Shown: positions 51,401-63,097 of the stretch, one piece after another | Layout of the letters: the number at the start of each line of letters is the position of its first letter | Numbering within the stretch: position 1 is the first letter of the stretch | Source of the DNA: Capitella teleta | Taxonomy: Eukaryota > Annelida > Polychaeta > Capitellidae | Direction: 5' to 3' | Assembly (NCBI GenBank): GCA_000328365.1 | Contig: KB299137.1 | Span: 335,500-399,499 of the forward strand | DNA: 64,000 nucleotides | The notes under the pieces: generated by a model | Seen by the model: the letters and a program-made list of their open reading frames with translations, nothing else | Told to the model about the DNA's origin: nothing | Databases searched by the model: none | Program-made: the position numbers and the translations under genes

Positions 51401-54400
51401 CGCGTACTAAGAAGAAGAGGCTGGCGGTTGAAATTAGCAAACACATATTGAAGAAACCGAAGCGAAAGTAGATGAACAGCAATTGGGGACACAATGCCAA
51501 GTGAGCTATCTTTGCACTAGTACATGGCTATTTATAGAATGACGCGAGGGAAAAAGTTGACAGCGAGAGAAAAATAAAACAAGGGAGTCTCTAGGGGCAG
51601 TGGAGCAATGATTCCATACCTAAACATCAACAAAATGTCATCGACGGAAAATGAAAGAAAAAAAAAAATAGCCATTAAAAAAATATATATATTAAATAAA
51701 ACTAATAAGAAAAAATTTGGAAAAAGGACAAAGTTCGCTTACCCACATACTGGACGCGGATTATCCTAAAATGTTCGCCACCGAAAAGTGATCAAGTCAT
51801 GTCAATTAGAGTAGAACAACCACCTCAACAGCGCTCTTCCATTGCAACGAGATTGCCATTTTTTTCCCCCATATCTTTCACATATGACTCGATATAAAAA
51901 GGGGAAGAAAAGTCCTCGTAGTAGCAAGGCAGTTTTTTTTTTTCTTGAAGTCTCTCTTCTCCACACAGATTATTGCGATTTTTCCTCATCTATTTCTTGG
52001 CGGCAGCGCTGTAAGCGTAGAGTACAGAGCGCCAAACAGAGTGGTCCGAATTTTTTTCCAGCCGCCTAAAAAATGCGCTCATGGCAAATACTTCGAGTGA
52101 TCTAATGCCGCTACAACCGAGAAAAAAACGTTTTTAAGCCGAGTGTTGGCTGCTCGGCTAGAGCCTGACCACCCCTCCGCAGCTTCCAATGGCCTCGCCC
52201 AATGATGTAACAGTGCAGACGCACAGCCTACCCGACGGGGACACAGCGTGTGCACGCAGATGCACGCCCAGCAGTTGGCGCCTCCTGGCGAATGCGGTAC
52301 TCGATAACGTTATGATGTTCTGCTTCCCGGGAGGCAAAGATACAGAGTGCGTTATGATTACTGATACGTTATGATTTACGCGGAGACCGCGTCCTGAGTC
52401 GCCGGAGACCGGACAAATTGGAGCACTCCACCACTCGCAGCCTCCATCTCCAGCTGTGATAGCGATCGCCTTGAATGCAGGGCAAACCATTCAACGTCGA
52501 TCGATCTCTTTAGGTACAACGGGACGACATTCGATTCTTAAACAAAGTGATCAAACAGCAATGAAATGGAAAGAGGCCGTCGGCAGATATTCGTGGCTGC
52601 CGCAGAGTTCGTGAGTGATCAGAGCCGCCTCAGAAGAGATCCGAAAACGACGCCAAAGACACGGGGGGGGGGGGGGGGGTATTTCGGGTGACACCACAAC
52701 GAACAAGAAGAATCGATGGCACATGCATTCAAAGATATTTTCCAGACGGAGGACCCCCATATAACAGAGCAATGCTAAGAGGTCACTTAAGTAATCGTTG
52801 TCATAGTCTGGGAATGAGGTCAATGCATGCATGACAGTCAAATGCGCGTGTGCTGGGGGCGAGGGGCTGAGATTAGCGATGGAAGTCGGGGATTTCGGTC
52901 GCAGGCGAGAGGATGCGACGCAGTCACGGACGCCGCTGGCTGACTTCGGGCATGCGCGCTAGAGGCGTCGTTGCCTCCGCAAATGAAGGGAAATTGGACG
53001 GAGGTGAGATGGGGAGAAGAGGGATGAGGACGAAAAATGAGGGCATGGCATGAGGACACGTGAACATCGATCGAGTGATCTTCTGCCCAAAGGAACGAAG
53101 ACGAGCTGCGAAGAAGAAATTAGGCAAGAGGCATCTTTCCCCTGCTGTACGGGAGGACGCAAAATGGATTAAGGCCGAAAAGTGGATTTATCGATGAGCA
53201 GTGTAATCTAAAGGTTTGATCCAATCGCCATAAAGGATGGCGGCCAATCAGGCAATGACCTTCACCTCTGAGGACAGAGGTCACACAAGGTGATGGGGCT
53301 AGAAGAGGGCACGGATGAAAGGAGGGAAAATTGCGGGCTTTTGTACGGGGAAACAACTCGGCGATGACAACGCTGTCATCGACGCCGTTTGAAGACGACG
53401 TCGCGCTTAAGGAAACAGATGAAAGCCGTGTGTCGAGATCGACAGCGTTGCGGCAACAAGGCGGGCAATCTGGGGTTCTCCCCTTACTGCTCCATGGAGG
53501 TGTAGGGTGGCATGCGTAAAAAAGTAATTGACATCGAGTGCTGCTGCATTCACTCTGCGACGCCATCGCATCTGCGCCTGCTGCTGCTGAGGCTGCGCTG
53601 CTCTGATTACACACCCGCCTAATGAAGCAACCGCTGCATCTCCGTACGCCGCCTCCTCCCCATCCTCATTCCGCTGCGGAAAAAGCGAGCTTTTTTGGAT
53701 GCAGGGAGGCTGATTAGAGTACGACAGCGTAACACAGCGACATGCATGCCCCCTCAATCAATATGCACGACACCGCGCGACCGACGCCATGTCCCGCTCA
53801 CGGCAGAGGCCACAGATCGGCGCCCCGACCCAACGCCCCCTGCCCCTCCGGCGGGGGCGAACGGCTACTCTCCAAGCGCATTTGGCGGGAAAATTCAAGA
53901 GGCGGGAGATACAATCATACACGTCACGTGACGTCAGGCGACTGAAACCGACGACGACAACGAAAAGAAGCAGGAGAGGAAGGAACGGAGGAAGCCAGCC
54001 GGCAACGTTGCCATGGCGACACGTGGCAACGGAAGCGAAAAACTCGCAACGCAAATCGTCTCCTTGGAGAGTGCAATCATGCCCTAAGAAGAGTTCGCCG
54101 GCGCAAGGTAATGCAATGGAGACGGCATCCGATTATTAAGCGACATCGGCCGAAATTCCTCGTCTTCTTTATTCTATGCGCTGGTTAACAAAGTACGAAA
54201 CTGCATCGATTCGCGAATTCAGAGATCAAAGTGGAAAGTTTTGTATTTCCGTGTTGCGCTTGAAAAGTTAAACGACACAAGACGAAGAAGAAGCCTGGTT
54301 TAATTTTCACTCTCAACTTCTCATAGATGAAGAGATGAGAGCACAGAGTTCATTGCTCGGTGCAAATTAATCGAGAAGCGCCCCGAACGCGCGTCATCGG

Positions 54401-57400
54401 CCACTCGGCTCATTTAACAGACACTGGTGTAATGTCTCAGACACGAAGCAGTCATTATCTGGCATATACACTCAGTGGGTCATGTTCAGCCAGGGCCGCT
54501 CCCACCCAAGTGACGACCTGTTGCAGAGCATTGAACGAAATGCAAACTCATTGCGCAAGGTCGACGCGGGAATCGTAGCGGAAGACGAGAGTCGGGTGAT
54601 CATGACGATTGAAACGCAAGCCTCATCGCCGTGAAAGCTAATCCACGTGAAGAAGTAGTGCGTAAGATGCTGCATCATTCACCTGCATGCATTCCCAGGG
54701 ATGCACGTGCGTCCTTTACAGGGTCCAGGGTAGCAAAAATGCGCCCCTGGATAGTCGGTGAGTGAGTCGGGTGCGTCATAAGGGTTGGTGACGTAGGAGT
54801 AATCAGCGCTTGTCACAGCGAGTACTGCGGAGCAAGATGGAAGACGCGGCAAAACACAAAAAAAGTAGATCGGTAACTTGTCCAGCTTTTTGAGAAAAAA
54901 AGTGCGCGCGCGCGCGGAGGACAATCCATTTCCCTTTGGCGGGAAATACATCACAAGGGACGCAAGTCTTTTTCTCCTGTTCAGCTAACACCGCCGATTT
55001 CGGCTTATGGAGGTTAATCCCAAGGCTACAAATGAAGAAATAATTGCTGAGGCAAATCAAAATGGATGGCAGAAGGGGTCGGCACAGAGACACCGGGAAA
55101 AGAATAAAAAATGAAATCCCTCAAAAGGAATGCAATAACAAATGATATATAACAAATGCATGCAGCTACATTGTGTAACATTGTACACCTGATAGATTGA
55201 AGCATCGGTTAATAAAGACGCACATTACATAATGTTTTTGCGTGGGTTTTTCCTTCGCAGCCATCCATCATGCCAGGGGATGAAATTTGTGATGGATTCA
55301 TGTCGACGTTGATTACAATGCATTCACGTCAGCAGCGCTGCGTATTCATCATTACACATGCGGATTTGTCGTACGACAATTAATCGGGCGTCGCAACATG
55401 CGAAATCACAAGCATCTACATACAAGCACCGATTACAGAGAATAAAAACTCCACAGAACTACGGAAAAAGACTCAGGAAAAAAGCGGCGAAATCTTGTTT
55501 TTAAGCAGAATATCTGATCGGCATTCAGCTATGATATGTCGCGAGGGCGAGGATGAGGAGTAGGAACAGGAGGAGGAGGAGGAGGAGGAGGAGGAGGCGA
55601 TAAAAAAACCAGACCCACTGAGCATAGTGCTTGAAACAATAGCTCCAGCGATAAAAGCATGCGCCTCTGACAAAAAGTTCGCTTAAAAATCCTCCGCGTT
55701 TATGCTTGAGATAGCTCCAATCGGGGGTTTATGATTGATGATCGTAAAACAAAGGAGCTGATTGGCCTCATTAGCCACGCGTTGCCATGCCGACCACTGA
55801 CGCGCAAGTCACGTGCCACCGCTCGACCAATCAGCGATGAGCAGACGACAGGAAAATAAAAAATGGCGCGCTCAGTGATCAGGTTGAGAAAACTTCAGAG
55901 GACGTTCATTTGAGCACGAAGTACACGGACGATTGGCTCATAATCAAAGATGAAAGCGCGCTTAATATTTCACCGAAGAATGCCGCTTTTTGTTGCTACC
56001 AAGAATTACCCCTTCCCGGCACAGATTACAAAAACTCACAAAGCACTGAAGTCGCCAGCAAATCTCGTCGCTTCTATAAGTGATACGAACCCGAGCATCA
56101 CGGGAACGATTTTTACCCGCCAAAAGCAATACTAGAACCCCCATTCGAGTACAGCGGGCAAAACCAGTGCCCACCTGAACAATAGCGGGCTGAAAACATA
56201 CCAGGATCAGCCGTAGCAGCCATATTTAGCGTTAGAGACTCGCTGCTAGGCAATGTAGTAGCACAACGTGGCTTTTTCTCTACAAGAAAATGTTACACAT
56301 TAACAAGATGGCGTACTTTTTATCCAAGAGAAGGAGAAAGAGGAGGCGGAGGAGGGAAAGGAGGAGGAAAGGAACGAAAAAAGGGGAGGGAAAACCTAGT
56401 AGGAAGGGGAGAACAATCCCATTGATGCCGCCGTTTGTTTACATCGACTTTTTTATGTTCGTCTTCGTCGTTTTTCTTCGGCAAATGTAGGACGACATCA
56501 ACTTTCTTTTCCCATAATATTACAGAAGAAACTTTTTGTGTGCAAACATGCGAATACATACTTGCTCCTATAAACTGACGCAGAAATGCGTAATATAACC
56601 TGCCTGTATAAATTAGTCTTAACCCTGAAAGTGTCGTAGCAGAAGAAGGGTTAAAAGGAAAGGAGATCGCGACTTCTGCGCATGTCCGTCAGATGGGGTA
56701 GGGGGAGATGAAGCGAACGGGGGTCTCGACAGCTTTAGCGATAAAAAGTTGGGCGCGCGACGTAGTTGGGCGGCCAAGGTTCTCGGCTTCGGCCTTCGCT
56801 GACGTCACAGAAGAGGACGCGATCGATTGTGGAGTACACTCAACGTATACAGGTGAAATACCCGAGGGACCCAGATGTACGGCTGATGCAATTATTAATA
56901 CTACGCGAATCGGGCGTAAAAAAAAGTTTTCCGTCCATGCCGGAAAGATGTGTATTGCGCACCACGTGCTTGCAAGACGCGGCTTCCATTCACTTCCGGT
57001 GTGTGCTCCCATAATGATGAAATCAATGACTTCCTCGGAATCTTCACAAACTATAAATTATGTATTTCAACGAAACTGCCAATACGGATTAATTAAAGCA
57101 ACAGGGCGATTTGCCTTCATTTGTCAACAAAATGTCGAGCAAAGATCATCAATTAATGGCCAATCGAAATTTCATAAAATTACACAATTCCAACGAATTG
57201 CAATCACTTCCGATGAACAGTCAATATATCATCATGAACATAACTAAATTACGACAATCGAATTTTTATTTATTTATTCAATTTTTTTCCTCGCACCAAC
57301 CGAACACGCTGGTTTGATAATTCCCAGATTTGATGTTTTGCCTCTCATACAAGATGATATAACAACGAAAGACGAAGGGGCATGTATGCGCAAGGGTTCT

Positions 57401-60400
57401 CCGACTTGTAAGCCAGTCCGACCGACCGATCGACGTCTTTGTACTGAGTGCGGAGTTATTTCTAGAGCGTAAACAGCATGCGATCCCCAAAGACTCCGCA
57501 GCGAACGAAGGTAGGAGGAAGAACAGCAACGGTAGGGCAGGGGGGAAAAAGCACCGGAAAGGGTTCGTACTGGTGCATGATGGGGAGGACCAGGAGTAGG
57601 AGGGCGGAACCCGCACGCACGCAAGACGGGAGGGCGTGCGGGCGATTTTTGCGACTCTGTCACGAGAGTGGTTGTGAGCGGAAAATTTGGGAAACTTGCA
57701 TGCAACCCACGATGCAGGAGGAGGAGAAGGAGGAGGAGGAGGAAGAAGAAGAGGAGGAGGAAGATGAGGATGAGGAAGAGAAGGAGGAGGAAGGGGAGGA
57801 GGAGATGGAGACGGAATTCGGCGCACGCAGCTTCAGAGGATTCCATCTGCGCGCCCTCATTAATTTCGACGGGGACAAATAAAAAATCGAGAGGGCAGCA
57901 AAAAGCGAGCTTCTTACGGGAGGAAATTTGCACGAAATAAATCAGGAAAGTCAAGAAGCCGTCATTAGCAGGGCTGTCCCTGCGGAAGGGGAAGAAGGGG
58001 AGGGGTGCTAATTGGCACAGCGCATGCGCAGGCCAAAGCAATCGATGACGTAAGACTTGAGCAGAATCACCCGAGGTCAGAAGGGAAGAGAGGGTTTTGC
58101 TTCCCGCCAAAAGAAACGAAGTGCGTCGCCGTAGAGAGATGCGTACAACTGTCAACAGACGATGTGCATGCACAATATATGCATGGCTATTCGCACTATG
58201 CTATTTCCATATAAAGACATTATTTTGTGATCACACAATGAATAAATCCTCGCTACACGTATGACCGAACGCCTAGAATGGCACAGAAAAATGGTTTAAC
58301 ATCGGTCAACAATATTATGAGTAAAAATCCAAAACCCGTGTCAACACTGGATGCTATTACAGGTTTACGACGGACCTGTGATACACATTGGTCAACAGCG
58401 GAATTGTAGACTTATTCCTAGACTACAGAGGACGATGTCACGTGAACAAATTTCTGCGTTGAATAGAATTCGCAACATTCAGAGCGGAGAGGGGCTGGCA
58501 TATGCCATCGCCACCCGAGAGGCTGCATTTACTCTCTTACGTTTAAAACGGGCGAATTCCAAGCAAAGGCAATTGATTTGAGCTAAATGCGTATTCGTAG
58601 CATCCGTGCATCTAGGATTCTTCAACTGCTTAAAATGCGAGAGATTGCCACGGATTCCGGCTGGCTCCGAATTTCATTTTACAAAATGACGTCAAATTTC
58701 GGTTGAGCTGCGCTAATTCGAGGAAATGGAATCGCTGGTGATATCCTAATAATTATAATTATGTCATCGATATAAAAAAGCAATTCGTTCACAACGGAAA
58801 GGCGTAGGTTACAGCAGTGGTATACGAATACACGCCAGCCGACGACCCAAGGCGCAAAATTATCCGCAGAATTAGATCCCCGATGAAGTCAACTGGAAAT
58901 GAAGATGTGCCCTGAATAATATAGATGACTAAAATAATATGAGGACACAATAATCACCTTACTCGCACACGCGGCCCAATGTATCGATTCTGTACACTCC
59001 CCGGTATGAACAACCGCTTTGTGAACGTTTCTTTCAAGAGCGAGCGCGCAAAAAAAAAAAAAAAACCTTAAAAAAAAAAAAAAAAAAAACACACACCCCC
59101 CCAAAAAAAAACCCAAAAAAGGAACAGGGCGAAAACTCGGCATGTTGGGCAAAAAGACTCAATTACGATCGGGAAAAAATATGAGCAACATGCAAGCACA
59201 TATTAGAGGACATTCTCAGAGCACATGACCTCAATCCAGGACAATACACAAACTAAAAACAAAATAGAAAAACATGGAAAGAAAGTAAGAAACTGGAGCA
59301 AACAATGAGAGATACCTGCCTAGGGAAGTCTAGACTGCACCGGCCGATAGCTAAACTGAAAAACTTGACGATGATAAATGAAAGCGAACTAGGATCGTCG
59401 AGGCAGCATAAATCCCTCTTCAGCTCAAACTGACTCACACGATAAGAGTTTTGAATTTTTTCCACGATTTTTCCGAGAAAAAAAAAATACAACTTGTAAT
59501 GAGTTATGAAAGTTATATATAAAAGGAAGAAGGGAGGGGGGAGGGAAAAAAAGGGAAGTGGGTCAATGATGCAATTGAGTGCAAACATCTCTCCCTCTCA
59601 TTTCAGTGTGCGAAGGTAAGCGATAAATCAGTCATTTAGCTGGTGTCAATAGTTTTTTGTTCTCGGCTTTTTTACTTTTTCCTTCCCTGAGTCAAGCACG
59701 ACGCGAATGGTGGAGGATGTTATACGAACGCCAGTCATTAGATCGCTATTATTATACTGCGCATTTCGAGTATTACCTCATCGGGAAACACCTGCCTCCC
59801 CAATTACAAGAAAAAAATGATCTGAATAGTCTGTCTCGAAACAAGTGCGAGCCCACATAACGCGGAATTTCACGAATTTAAAACTCGATGAAACTCGAGA
59901 AAATCTCGACTTCGACGATCAATCAGAGCAAAGAATAATCCAGAAATTCAACACAGGAAATACCGGAAATACAGAGAATTTATGCACCAACCAATCAGAA
60001 ACGAGTTGACTCAGCCGACGGGAGTAGCTTGGTCAACAGTATGCTGACCGAACGAATGACACCGGAAAAGTGCAGGTGTTACATAATACGTAAGAGTACT
60101 CTCTCCGACTTGTACGGAGCCTCTCCATACCGGGTACTTCAATAATTACGACAGAGAGGAGTGTCAAAGCGTGCTGATTAATTGACTTTTAATTAACATT
60201 ACATAAAAGAGCAGCTCATTTCTACGTTGCTGACCCAAAACAAACAAAAATAACACTCGAATCAAAAAAATCAAGTGAAAAGTCTATCAAATCAATCATT
60301 TCAGTCTCCAGTTCAATCTGGCCATCACGTACATATAGAGTTCAGAGGTCATGCATGCAATCCAAGCGAACGATCGGCGTAGGGCAGGAGGAGCATTGTG

Positions 60401-63097
60401 TGGAAGCTGATAGACTACGAGGGCTGGACGTGAAAGGCGACTAACAACCACGACGCCAAGCGAGAAAAACCACAAAAGGAAACGAAGCACAAGTCACGAT
60501 GAATTTTGAATTCACGGGAACAGATGCCGGGATGATCATATTTAATCCTAATGGGGTGGGGGGAGTGCGAGGAGGGGGAAAAAAATATAATAATCCTGAT
60601 GATTTTAAGACGATATGAAGAGCACCTGATTGGGCAACACGATGCGATAATGAGCCCACCAGGCGAGCATCAGCCCGTCATTCGATATCACCTTATCAAC
60701 GCCCGCAAATAGGAATTACAGTGCCGTCACATGCCGCTATCGCCAACAACTTCAGCCGAGAGAAAGGCAACGGGCTAAAAAGCGAGTCTATTCATCGTGA
60801 ATCGGGTGTCAGCCGTCCACAAAAGGCAAACGGATTCACGCAGCGAACGAATACTCCGCACACTTTTCAATTTTAGATCCATTTTTTTTTTTCTTTACAC
60901 CCCACAAAACGAGCTTATTCCGTATTATTATGATTATTAAATTTTTTTCTTGCTCCAGCCATGATTAAAGGGATTGTGTAATTGAAGACGCTGTGAACAG
61001 AGGCAGGCGCCTGCTCCAATAGATCCGAGCAACATCATCCCCAAGTACATAATGAGGCCACCGATGCAATACAGGTGCGAAACTCCAATCCAACAGGTTG
61101 AGAACCGAAGCATTTGAAGAGATATTGGCAAAAAGCAGACATTACGACAATGTTGACATGCTATCAAAAGTCTTAATTGTCGTATTGTTTTTTTATTTTT
61201 CGTTCATTTTTTCCCCTCCCACAATTGATATCCGCTGGCGGTCAGGTAGTCCATTCAACGCATGGTCAGTGCAATGTCACGGCCAGTGCTTGACCCAAAC
61301 TGACCACTGATACAGCAAGGATCGACTCACCTCGATGCGGTCCCACATGTACAGGTCCGAGCGGTCATCCATTCGGAATCGAGGGCCCAGGAACTCTGCG
61401 GACGAACAAGAAATGGTTACTATGGTGATCGTATCCAATGGCAACGGTGTCAAGAGTGATAAAATGTCTGAAATATCAGTATGCACGCAAACTAGTATAC
61501 CTGCATGGATACAGACAGAAGTGAAAGCGATCGCGTCACGGTTCACACAAGCGCAAACAATACCCGCTACTCGCAGGAGGAGGAGGAGAAGAGGCCGGGC
61601 ATTTTCTTCACTAGTATGCTTATAATTTCTATACACTGCGTTGCTTCATTGCCAGACCAACCAGCCACGCTTCTCCGCGTTTCATCCCAACATTTTTCCT
61701 TTCGCACGACAAACCCATAACTCACAAAATATCTCCGCGCGGAACCATTGACGCGGATCGCAGCATTGAATCTGTTTGCCACGCATGAAATATGGAAGAG
61801 ACGGCGAACGAACCCAAGCAACGGTTTCAGAGCAGCACAATGTTTGCTATTCTTTCGCCGCAGCGAATCTATCGTGTCCTCAAACTGTCAAGATATATAT
61901 ATATATCCCAACTAAGCATAACACCGACACAGACCGAGAAGTCGAGCAGCCATCACTTGGCGTTGACATGGCAACGTCGCTTAACCTTGAAAACTTTTCA
62001 AAGTCAAGTGATGCAGCATCGCTGGTCGTACTGAGCGGGGCAGCAGCCGCCGCACGTAATGCCTCATGCTGTTCGCTTCCGTCTGTTTGTATTGCAGCAA
62101 CATAGAGGCGCTACGAGTACTTGATAAGTATACTACAGCAGGTAGTCACATGATGAAATGAGTCCAATATATATATATATAATCCTAAACTCCCAACGAA
62201 CAACACGGAGCTCTCATTAATCGGCTTTTGATGAGCACGGTGTCGTGAGGAGGCCGAACACAATGAAGAGAGACTGAAGGTTTTTCACGCGCATTCATTG
62301 CTCGGTGACTTCATTGTATAATATGACCCCCCCCCCCCTTCTCCAAAACATAAATTAAAATACAGACCCATATCGCATTCCATTAAAAACCGTAAAGAGA
62401 AAAAAAAAAATGTACAAAAACAAACAAAAACAAAAGCAAATTAAGCAATGAATCCGAGAAGGAAGAAAGTCCGCGTTTTATGCTCATATAGTACGGTTAG
62501 CATGACAATCAGAGTCGACGGCCCGACTCAAGGCTGAGTTTACAACTTTTTCTACGCACCGTTGAAAGAAAAGGACATAAAACGCAGTCGGTAGCTAATT
62601 TAACGATCCTAAAACAGACATAAAACCAGTCAGGAAAAGAAAGAATGGTCGGCCTATAGTATACCGTCTTCTTCCCGGATCGGTGAGGTCGGATCCGGAG
62701 CAATAATCGTTCCGGGGATTAGCTAGTACCCCAACTGGGACACAACAAAGAGAATGCTATACTCCCAAGGTAAACTGTAGAAAAAGAGCGGGAAAAATTT
62801 GCAAGAGAGAGTGAGAGAGAGTGCGAAAAAAAGTCGTTTTTCCCATTGCTTCCGCTTACAAACGTTCCAATATTCGCCGCAAAAATTCCGACTCAGAAAA
62901 TCGCATAAAGAAGTTTTTACAGGCATATAAACAGGATGAATGGGAGTTCTTACAGAGCAGAAGCCATCACAACAGAACGAAACGGCGACGAGGAAGCAGC
63001 ATCATCCCGAGGAGGAGCTAGGAGGAGCATTACCTGAGTCCAGAGGTCCGGCCGCGAACGGACCGCCAAGCAGGTGAGGCGGCCGCGCAGGGTTCAT
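41606..63097 (-). CDS. rn: Rotund/squeeze/LIN-29-type C2H2 zinc-finger transcription factor (gene A)
   Basis: Exons in transcript order: 63097-63034, 61395-61331, 47445-47262, 43839-43484 and 42637-41606. Phases agree and give 566 residues. A second donor for exon 3 (exon end 47226, better consensus GTAAGT) is also in phase and would add 12 residues. The N-terminus is Pro/Gly-rich with a 13-Gln run in exon 3 and a Pro/Ser/His-rich exon 4. Six fingers occupy residues 216-385. Finger 1 (YHCRMCDQ then IFESKSDLLVH) is split by the last intron. The others include YLSQHARIH, TQLCHLQQHIRTH, a C-x4-C finger (CQHPGC with QLSNLQSH), CNSCYKCFADE and CGKSYTQETYL. The array is nearly identical in layout to Drosophila Rotund/Squeeze and nematode LIN-29; vertebrate relatives are ZNF362/ZNF384. 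These nuclear factors control cell fate and developmental timing. The tail is Pro/Ser/Met-rich and ends near KSEPSSPS. Intron 2 spans 14 kb and carries E2F and RFX sites. Whether it is the rotund or squeeze orthologue cannot be told. Confidence 0.88.
43223..43300. repeat. (AAT)n microsatellite
   Basis: About 25 AAT-like units between exons 4 and 5 of gene A. A CRE palindrome lies just to its left at 43178-43185. Confidence 0.85.
44753..45074 (-). CDS. Probable alternative first exon of zinc-finger gene A
   Basis: An open frame from ATG 45074 through a Gly/Ser-rich stretch to a denser segment with DEWPPSDVLEWFAEMQQ and YHAWKNWLPDFGFQ, which looks like a folded motif rather than random DNA. 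It can end at a donor GTGCGT after 44753, leaving phase 1, exactly what exon 43839-43484 needs. The frame is also open upstream of the ATG (SWISPRGL), so an earlier start or an internal exon is possible. In Drosophila, rotund and roughened eye are made from alternative promoters of one locus; a similar arrangement is inferred here. I do not recognise the sequence as a named domain. Confidence 0.5.
48953..48980 (+). repeat. Two copies of the recurrent GTGCGTTATGATT word
   Basis: 48953-48965 and 48969-48980, same orientation, 16 bp between starts, in gene A intron 2. Confidence 0.7.
49180..49227. repeat. (GA)n simple repeat
   Basis: AG-rich run with occasional C, within gene A intron 2. Confidence 0.75.
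51071..51178 (+). promoter_or_regulatory. RFX/E2F cluster in gene A intron 2
   Basis: X-box GTTGCTATGGTAAC at 51071-51084, an X-box-like GTTGGCGTGGCAAC at 51149-51162, and a perfect E2F consensus TTTGGCGGGAAA at 51167-51178, only four bases after it. Such a dense arrangement looks like an enhancer or internal promoter. Sequence evidence only. Confidence 0.5.
52307..52376 (+). repeat. Three copies of the recurrent word in gene A intron 2
   Basis: 52307-52316 (acgttatgat variant), 52347-52359 (exact GTGCGTTATGATT) and 52365-52376 (variant). Confidence 0.7.
53881..54020 (+). promoter_or_regulatory. E2F site, CRE and RFX-like site
   Basis: Perfect E2F consensus TTTGGCGGGAAA at 53881-53892, a CRE TGACGTCA at 53929-53936 and an X-box-like GTTGCCATGGCGAC at 54007-54020. 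Confidence 0.45.
54935..54946 (+). promoter_or_regulatory. Third perfect E2F consensus site
   Basis: TTTGGCGGGAAA, same orientation as the other two in this intron. A CG dinucleotide run lies about 20-30 bases upstream. Confidence 0.45.
55568..55597. repeat. (AGG)n microsatellite
   Basis: Ten AGG units in gene A intron 2. Confidence 0.8.
57714..57812. repeat. Purine-rich (GAG/GAA)n repeat
   Basis: About 100 bases of GGA/GAA/GAT units. They create long open frames on both strands (poly-Glu, poly-Ser, poly-Leu) that I do not regard as genes. Confidence 0.8.
61962..61975 (+). promoter_or_regulatory. RFX X-box-like site in gene A intron 1
   Basis: GTTGACATGGCAAC has one perfect and one near-perfect half-site. 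A weaker copy GTTACTATGGTGAT lies at 61416-61429, next to exon 2. Confidence 0.4.

Larger units (their letters stand above)
47446..61330 (-). other. 14-kb second intron of zinc-finger gene A
   Basis: No splice-supported coding exon was found in either strand. It is richer in CpG than the left third of the window and contains the E2F and RFX sites listed separately, CRE palindromes (50810-50817, 53929-53936, 56800-56807), purine repeats and copies of the recurrent 13-bp word. It probably works as a regulatory region. Confidence 0.5.

Noticed and set aside
52838-53614. Several minus-strand frames in CpG-rich gene A intron 2
   Set aside because: Random composition with Ser/Pro/Cys bias and no compatible splice sites; explained by CpG-rich non-coding DNA.
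54684-54830. Possible minus-strand exon with a Cys/Gly/Pro-rich reading (CYPGPCKGRTCIPGNAC) between a good acceptor and a GTGAATG donor
   Set aside because: It exits in phase 2, which fits no downstream exon of gene A, and I recognise no family. Probably chance.
57274-58173. 299-residue minus-strand frame with Leu and Ser runs
   Set aside because: Created by the GGA/GAA repeat at 57714-57812; no motifs on either side.
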